Below are positions 59,099-64,000 of a DNA stretch of 64,000 nucleotides, piece by piece. The position numbers and the translations under genes were made by a program. The notes beneath the pieces are model-generated. The model saw only the letters and a program-made list of their open reading frames with translations, was not told where the DNA came from and made no database searches. This DNA comes from Radiobacillus deserti (GTDB lineage: Bacteria > Bacillota > Bacilli > Bacillales > Amphibacillaceae). The DNA lies in contig NZ_CP041666.1 of NCBI RefSeq assembly GCF_007301515.1, positions 2,728,001-2,792,000 on the forward strand. The letters run 5' to 3'. Position 1 is the stretch's first letter; each line of letters starts with the position of its first letter.

Positions 59099-59289
59099 TC
59101 TCTACTAATTCCCCAGAATTCATATAAAATAAGGGATAGCAAGGAGAAGGTCATATAAATTAACAAAATATTTAAAAAATGTTAAAATAATATTATGTCT
59201 AATTTCCGGGCTATGTACTTACCTTACTGTCATTTCTTTTCCTAACCGGAAACAAAAGAAAAAGATAAAAGGGGATCGATCGTTTCAAA

Positions 59290-62073
59290 ATGCTTAGAAA
59301 GGACGTGGCTATAATCGAAACGAATACAACACAACCAACACCAAGTAACACCCTCCATAGAGATATGGACCATTTAAGAGAACTTTTGGATAACGTACTA
59401 TTCCATGAAGGTGGAGAGGAGCTTCTAGAAAAAGTAAAGAAAATCCGGACGTTATCGCAAACGCTCCGAGAAACAAACGATAAAAAGGCGTATGAGCAAA
59501 TTAAAGAAGAAATGGCATCCTTAAAACCTTCGCTGAGAAAAAATGTAATCCGCGCTTTCTCTGTCTACTTACATTTGGTAAATATCGCTGAACAAAATTA
59601 TCGAAGCCGTAGACGAAGAGAGTATCAATCACAGGATACAGATATTATCCAGCCCGGTTCATTAGAGGATGGTGTAGACAAGCTAGTCAAAAACGATATC
59701 TCACCTGAAATCATTTCCAATATGCTTCAAAAATTATCACTTGAATTAATTATTACCGCTCACCCAACCGAAGCTACAAGAAGAACCATTTTACAAATTC
59801 ATCAGCGGATTGCAGGCTTGTTAAAAGCGCTCGATTATGTTTTTACTCGTCACGAGAAAAAGACAATAGAAGAAACCATTTCAAATGAAATTATGATTCT
59901 ATGGCAGACGACAGAAATTCGTGACCGAAAACCTTCTGTCATGAATGAAGTGGAAAATGGTCTTTACTATTTTGATCATGTTTTATTTGATGTTCTCCCG
60001 CGGATTCACCAAGATTTAGAGGACTTATTGAATGATCGAATCGATGGACAATTTGAAGTACCATCATTCTTACGTTTTGGTTCTTGGATTGGGGGAGACC
60101 GTGATGGTAACCCGAATGTAAAAGCAACGACAACATGGGGTACATTGGAAACGCATCGAGAACTCGTACTTAAAAAATATCGCCAATCTCTAGAGTCTTT
60201 ACGTGAACTTCTTAGTCATTCTGCAAAAGTAGTAGAAGTTAGCAATGAAATTGTTGAAGCTGTAGAAGCAGAAAAAGAGTTAATCAAGGAAGATCCTTGG
60301 CCAAGTGAAGATGAGATTTACCGTGTGAAGCTTTCGATAATGTTAAAAAAGCTGGAGCTTGTTAAGGGAAATCAGCCAGGCAGATATGAAACAGCAGAGC
60401 AATTACTAGCCGATTTACACCAAATTCGTGATAGTATTACCCTTCATCATCCAAATGGTAACCCTATCAAACTATTACGCAAAATTATTCGCCAAGTAGA
60501 ACTATTTGGATTCCATCTTGCTTCACTTGATATAAGAAACCATAGTGGGGAGCATGAATCGGCGGTTGCAGAAGTGTTAAAGGCTGTTAACATTTCTCCA
60601 AACTATAATGATTTGTCAGAGAAGGAAAAAGTGGATGTACTATGCAGCGTGTTAGAGGATCCACGTCCAATGATTTCGATTTATGATACGTACACTCCTG
60701 AGACACAGGAAATCATTGATACGTTCCGAATGATAAAACGAGCACACGATACGTTCGGAGAGCGTGCAATTGAAGTATATTTAATTAGTATGACACAATC
60801 TGTTAGTGACTTACTAGAAGTCCTTGTACTTGCAAAAGAAGCAGGACTTTACCGCGTTTATCCAAACGGAAGAATTATTAGTAAGCTACACATTGCACCA
60901 TTATTAGAAACGATTGACGACTTAAAAAACGGTCCTGGAATGATCAAGCAATTGTTTGATATCCCACTCTACCGCAAGCACCTTGCTGCTAGAAAGGATC
61001 TTCAAGAAATTATGCTTGGCTATTCGGACAGCAGTAAGGACGGTGGAACCCTAACTGCAAACTGGGAGCTATACAAAGCACAGCAAGAAATCCATGACAT
61101 TGCATCGGATTACGGAGTAAAACTGAAGTACTTCCACGGACGCGGTGGATCCCTAGGTCGTGGTGGTGGTCCATTGAATGCTAGTCTATTGTCACAACCA
61201 CCAGTCACACTTGGAGACGGAGTAAAAATAACCGAACAAGGAGAGGTGCTCTCTTCTCGTTATTTATTATCAGATATTGCTTATCGTAGTTTAGAACAAG
61301 CGACGACTACGATGATGACTGCTATTTCTGGAATAACAAGTCACCCAGATCAACACTTGATGCCAACACCAGAAGCGGTACAAGCAATGAGTGAAATATC
61401 TGATTTCGCGCTACAAAAATATCAAGACCTTATCTTCAAAGACAAGGATTTCTTAACATACTTTAAAGAAGCAACGCCGCTTAACGAGCTTGGTGACTTG
61501 AATATCGGATCTCGCCCAATGAGCCGTAAAGGTAGTAACCGTTTTGAAGACTTACGTGCGATTCCATGGGTATTTGCATGGACTCAGAGTCGCCAGCTAT
61601 TACCAGGATGGTATGCAGCTGGAACCGGCTTACAAAAATACGTTGAGAAAACTGGGGATTGGGCATTACTCAAAAATATGTACCGTTCATGGCCGTTCTT
61701 TAAAGCAACGATTAATAATCTCCAGATGGCACTGACGAAAGCAGACTTAGCAACAGCTAGAGAGTATTCCAAGATGGTTAATGATCAAACCATTGAAAAA
61801 CGTATCTTTGGTGAGATTGAAAAAGAATACGAGCTTACAAGAGAAGTTGTCCTACAAATCACCGGACAATCCGAGTTACTAGATCATACACCAAACATTA
61901 AGGAATCTGTTCGCCTTAGAAATCCGTTTGTAGATCCACTAAACCTATTCCAGGTAGAATTAATTTCCGAATTAAGAAAAGAAAAGAAACATGATCAATC
62001 TGCGGATGATTTACTAACGGAAGTATTACTAACGATTAACGGAATTGCAGCAGGACTTCGTAACACAGGTTGA
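59290..62073 (+). CDS. ppc: Phosphoenolpyruvate carboxylase
   Basis: A 927-residue PEPC that makes oxaloacetate from phosphoenolpyruvate and bicarbonate, refilling the citric acid cycle. ITAHPTEATRRT contains the catalytic H158; GGDRDGNP is near residue 267, YSDSSKDGGTL near 577, FHGRGGSLGRGGGP near 616 and GSRPMSRK near 737; the C-terminal RNTG is intact. The ATG has only a distant GGGG site (15 bases), so the start is not certain. It is monocistronic with its own terminator. Confidence 0.96.
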   Translation: MLRKDVAIIETNTTQPTPSNTLHRDMDHLRELLDNVLFHEGGEELLEKVKKIRTLSQTLRETNDKKAYEQIKEEMASLKPSLRKNVIRAFSVYLHLVNIAEQNYRSRRRREYQSQDTDIIQPGSLEDGVDKLVKNDISPEIISNMLQKLSLELIITAHPTEATRRTILQIHQRIAGLLKALDYVFTRHEKKTIEETISNEIMILWQTTEIRDRKPSVMNEVENGLYYFDHVLFDVLPRIHQDLEDLLNDRIDGQFEVPSFLRFGSWIGGDRDGNPNVKATTTWGTLETHRELVLKKYRQSLESLRELLSHSAKVVEVSNEIVEAVEAEKELIKEDPWPSEDEIYRVKLSIMLKKLELVKGNQPGRYETAEQLLADLHQIRDSITLHHPNGNPIKLLRKIIRQVELFGFHLASLDIRNHSGEHESAVAEVLKAVNISPNYNDLSEKEKVDVLCSVLEDPRPMISIYDTYTPETQEIIDTFRMIKRAHDTFGERAIEVYLISMTQSVSDLLEVLVLAKEAGLYRVYPNGRIISKLHIAPLLETIDDLKNGPGMIKQLFDIPLYRKHLAARKDLQEIMLGYSDSSKDGGTLTANWELYKAQQEIHDIASDYGVKLKYFHGRGGSLGRGGGPLNASLLSQPPVTLGDGVKITEQGEVLSSRYLLSDIAYRSLEQATTTMMTAISGITSHPDQHLMPTPEAVQAMSEISDFALQKYQDLIFKDKDFLTYFKEATPLNELGDLNIGSRPMSRKGSNRFEDLRAIPWVFAWTQSRQLLPGWYAAGTGLQKYVEKTGDWALLKNMYRSWPFFKATINNLQMALTKADLATAREYSKMVNDQTIEKRIFGEIEKEYELTREVVLQITGQSELLDHTPNIKESVRLRNPFVDPLNLFQVELISELRKEKKHDQSADDLLTEVLLTINGIAAGLRNTG

Positions 62074-62078
62074 TACTT

Positions 62079-62110
62079 AAAGACTCCAACCGACATGGTT
62101 GGAGTCTTTT
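62079..62110 (+). terminator. Terminator after ppc
   Basis: AAAGACTCCAACC/GGTTGGAGTCTTTT, an 11-bp or longer perfect stem with a 5-base loop and T-run on the plus strand. Confidence 0.92.
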
Positions 62111-62329
62111 GTATAAATGGTAATTTTTCAAAAAATACCAAACTAATTACATTTGAAAAGGCATACAGGACGATTTTTCGCTTAATTTGTAAAAAAATGT
62201 ATTTATTTTGGGTAAAATTTCTTTTGTGTATTTCAAATTTTGCACTTATGATGATTGTATATTAATTCCCAGTCGTTGGTGTATTTATCTTTCTAGCGAT
62301 TCGCGGTAAAATACAAAGGTGGTTCTGTC

Positions 62330-62929
62330 ATGGTCATTGATGGCGTAATCCTGTCCGTTATTGTCGGATTTATAAGAAAAGGAAATCTGTCCAAACTCAC
62401 CCAACCATTATTTACGTGGGGATGGATGTTTCCTTTATTGCTAGTTATACAGCTGGGTGTCTTTTATTTTCAAAACAAGATTAGTTGGATTGGACAGGCT
62501 AGTGGTTATGTTTATATCGTCGTTTACGTTTTAGGACTTGTATTTCTATGGGTAAATCGACATCAAAAAGGACTAGCTCTTGTCATGGTTGGGGTCTTCT
62601 TAAACTTCCTCGTCATGGTTACCAACGGTGGTCGTATGCCCGTTTCTGCAGAGGCAGCAGCGATATTGGACCCCATGTATATGGAAGCAATAAAAAATGG
62701 CTTCTACGCAAAGCATGAGCTCTTAACTCAAACTTCTTCCTTTCCATTTCTAGGTGATATCATCCCGATCGCTCCTCCTTATCCACGGAGCCAGGTCATT
62801 AGTATTGGAGATGTTATCATGAATATAGGTATTTTCCTCTTTATACAAGATTTAATGGTTTCAAAGGATCATGCAAAAACACATATACCTTGTGAATCTA
62901 GTGATCTTAAAGGAGGTGAAGTACAATGA
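62330..62929 (+). CDS. DUF5317 membrane protein
   Basis: A 199-residue protein with about five hydrophobic helices (residues 4-15, 30-47, 55-75, 83-97 and 160-175). The region VMVTNGGRMPVSAEA (about 95-109) with the later PLLGDII-like FPFLGDIIPIAPPYP (about 138-152) is the DUF5317 pattern. The function of the family is unknown. GGTGG precedes ATG 62330. It overlaps the next, 43-residue frame by 4 bp, and a GGDEF gene follows, so a signalling link is possible. Confidence 0.82.
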   Translation: MVIDGVILSVIVGFIRKGNLSKLTQPLFTWGWMFPLLLVIQLGVFYFQNKISWIGQASGYVYIVVYVLGLVFLWVNRHQKGLALVMVGVFLNFLVMVTNGGRMPVSAEAAAILDPMYMEAIKNGFYAKHELLTQTSSFPFLGDIIPIAPPYPRSQVISIGDVIMNIGIFLFIQDLMVSKDHAKTHIPCESSDLKGGEVQ

Positions 62930-63057
62930 ACGAAATGGAAAAACGTAAGGCTCTTAAAGTGAAGCTATCTCTGTTTTTACTTAATGCATTCATCATCGCT
63001 ACTTTAGTAGGTGGCTTGACTTCTGGCTTCAAACTAATTGGTTCTGGTGGGCAATAA
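62926..63057 (+). CDS. Small hydrophobic peptide, 43 residues
   Basis: An open frame with the very strong site AAGGAGGTGAA placed before ATG 62926; the ATG overlaps the DUF5317 stop as ATGA. The product has a basic start (MNEMEKRKALKVK), one hydrophobic stretch at residues 14-31 and a glycine-rich end (GSGGQ). It could be a small membrane protein or a secreted peptide. I know of no family. A hairpin follows directly, then the GGDEF gene. Confidence 0.7.
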   Translation: MNEMEKRKALKVKLSLFLLNAFIIATLVGGLTSGFKLIGSGGQ

Positions 63058-63066
63058 TTAACCGGG

Positions 63067-63087
63067 GGAGGGGAGTTTCTCCCCTCC
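63067..63087 (+). terminator. Hairpin between the small peptide and the GGDEF gene
   Basis: Perfect 9-bp GC-rich stem GGAGGGGAG/CTCCCCTCC with a 3-base loop, followed only by TAATTTA. Likely a partial terminator that lowers expression of the gene behind it. Confidence 0.65.
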
Positions 63088-63113
63088 TAATTTAGGATAG
63101 AAGAGTGATATAT

Positions 63114-64000
63114 ATGAAAACTTCCATGAATCATCTTACAAACAAAATATATATGCTTGTGATCAACGGGATTGGTTTTTCCATCTTCTTCTCTTTTGGA
63201 TTATTTACCTTCCATGATTTGAATAATTGGGTGCTTGCTTATGCGTTAATCGGCGCAAACTTACTCCTAACCCACTTTCGAATCCAGATGCCTCCAGAAG
63301 GTAATTCAATGTCCATGGACTCCGCTGTTTATTTAGCATGTCTTTTTTATTTTGATATTCCTATGACACTTACCGTCTTGTTTTACACGAGTGTCATTCA
63401 GTTCTTATACGACCGCAAAACGGATTGGTGGGCACACCTCTACAATTTTTCCATCTACTCGATTATGATTTTCTGTACCTACCATGTATTCCAACTGACA
63501 AATGGCACGATCGGAAACATAGATTTGAATATCCTATACTCCTATGTCCTTGCATTAACGGTGTACTTTATCGTTAATTCGCTATTAATTATGCTTTATT
63601 TCATTACGTATGATAGAACGAATGCTGTTAAAATATTTCAAGACATAACAAGTGGAACAATTGAAAGCTACATTAGTACGTTAATCTTGTCTATTATTCT
63701 TGTTCTTTTATTCCAAACAGAAACAGTCTTTGGACTTTCTTTATTTGTAGGTTTAGCACTTATTCTTTCTTTTGCCTTTAAACAACACTTCATGCTTTAT
63801 CAGGATGTTGCAAGAAAAGCCAATATCGATCAATTAACAGGTCTATACAATCATGGATATACTAAAGAGCTTCTAGACAAGCTGTTTAAAGAGGCTAAAG
63901 AAAATCATAAACCGCTGAGCATTGCTTTTGTAGATATCGATGATTTCAAAAAATATAACGATGAAAATGGTCACTTAAAAGGGGATAAATTATTAGAGGA
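63114..64000 (+). CDS. Membrane-bound diguanylate cyclase (GGDEF), 3' end outside the window
   Basis: The frame is open from ATG 63114 to the window edge, 295 codons. Residues 1-230 hold about six membrane helices forming an unrecognised sensor region. The GGDEF domain starts at about 237 with NIDQLTGLYNHGY and continues SIAFVDIDDFKKYND; the sequence stops before the GGDEF loop, so activity cannot be judged. Enzymes of this class make cyclic di-GMP from GTP. It follows the DUF5317 and small-peptide genes. Confidence 0.88.
   Translation, partial: MKTSMNHLTNKIYMLVINGIGFSIFFSFGLFTFHDLNNWVLAYALIGANLLLTHFRIQMPPEGNSMSMDSAVYLACLFYFDIPMTLTVLFYTSVIQFLYDRKTDWWAHLYNFSIYSIMIFCTYHVFQLTNGTIGNIDLNILYSYVLALTVYFIVNSLLIMLYFITYDRTNAVKIFQDITSGTIESYISTLILSIILVLLFQTETVFGLSLFVGLALILSFAFKQHFMLYQDVARKANIDQLTGLYNHGYTKELLDKLFKEAKENHKPLSIAFVDIDDFKKYNDENGHLKGDKLLE

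Noticed and set aside
59203..59252. Possible leader structure before ppc (TTTCCGG and CCGGAAA)
   Set aside because: Only 7 bp of pairing across a 36-base loop; not strong enough to call a riboswitch or attenuator.
1..64000. Prophage, insertion sequence, CRISPR, tRNA, rRNA or toxin-antitoxin island
   Set aside because: No integrase, transposase, spaced direct repeats, structural RNA or paired toxin genes were seen; codon use looks even across the window.

Overview
This window is a chromosomal segment of a low-GC, motile, Gram-positive member of the Bacillaceae. The evidence is the gene order degS-degU-degV-comFA-comFC-yvyF-flgM-flgN-flgK, which matches Bacillus subtilis apart from comFB, together with nagAB/nagR, liaIHFSR, GlpP-controlled glp genes, CcpA-type cre sites and strong AGGAGG ribosome binding sites. 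A dispersed palindromic repeat beginning GGCTGGGACATAA, familiar from halotolerant Bacillaceae, occurs twice. I cannot name the genus or species from the sequence alone. No rRNA, tRNA, CRISPR array, prophage or insertion sequence was seen.

Layout: (1) 1-7517, flagellar late genes, competence genes and the DegSU two-component system, with yvyE divergent. (2) 7567-10403, N-acetylglucosamine catabolism (nagA-nagB) and its divergent repressor. (3) 10413-13671, two copies of the dispersed repeat bracketing a 44-codon gene, a VanZ-like membrane protein and a class B penicillin-binding protein. (4) 13675-21864, a sugar ABC transporter with a Gfo/Idh-type dehydrogenase and a sensor made of a membrane-anchored binding protein, a histidine kinase and an AraC-type regulator. 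(5) 22105-28012, two unknown lipoproteins, an IDEAL-domain protein, the 5-oxoprolinase operon pxpBCA, a ParB-like protein and ydjO. (6) 28138-35416, a second sugar ABC locus with LacI and DUF624 proteins, a ROK kinase and a hydrolase. (7) 35576-37590, a SAM riboswitch ahead of a dimethylsulfone-type monooxygenase and an FMN reductase. (8) 37656-41091, gluconate kinase, 6-phosphogluconate dehydrogenase and an RpiR regulator. (9) 41566-48883, PTS-dependent dihydroxyacetone kinase dhaKLM placed directly after glpF-glpK-glpD, with glpP. (10) 49021-55318, aldo/keto reductase, MFS exporter, a YbjQ-family pair behind a sigma-W-like promoter, a Na+/H+ antiporter, DUF779 and an aldehyde dehydrogenase. 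(11) 55485-59003, the Lia envelope-stress module. (12) 59290-62073, phosphoenolpyruvate carboxylase. (13) 62330 to the end, a DUF5317 membrane protein, a 43-residue hydrophobic peptide and a membrane-bound GGDEF protein that runs off the window.

Much of the window is carbon uptake under CcpA control: matches to the cre consensus lie in front of both ABC transporters, the ROK kinase, glpF, dhaK and the aldehyde dehydrogenase. Neither ABC locus encodes an ATPase, so both probably share a distant MsmX-type ATPase. Glycerol entering through GlpF is channelled by GlpK/GlpD to dihydroxyacetone phosphate, the same product DhaKLM makes from dihydroxyacetone. Many start codons are internal to the longest reading frame; those given here were chosen by ribosome binding site and family alignment from memory. 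Functions rest on recognised motifs and gene order; no database search was possible.
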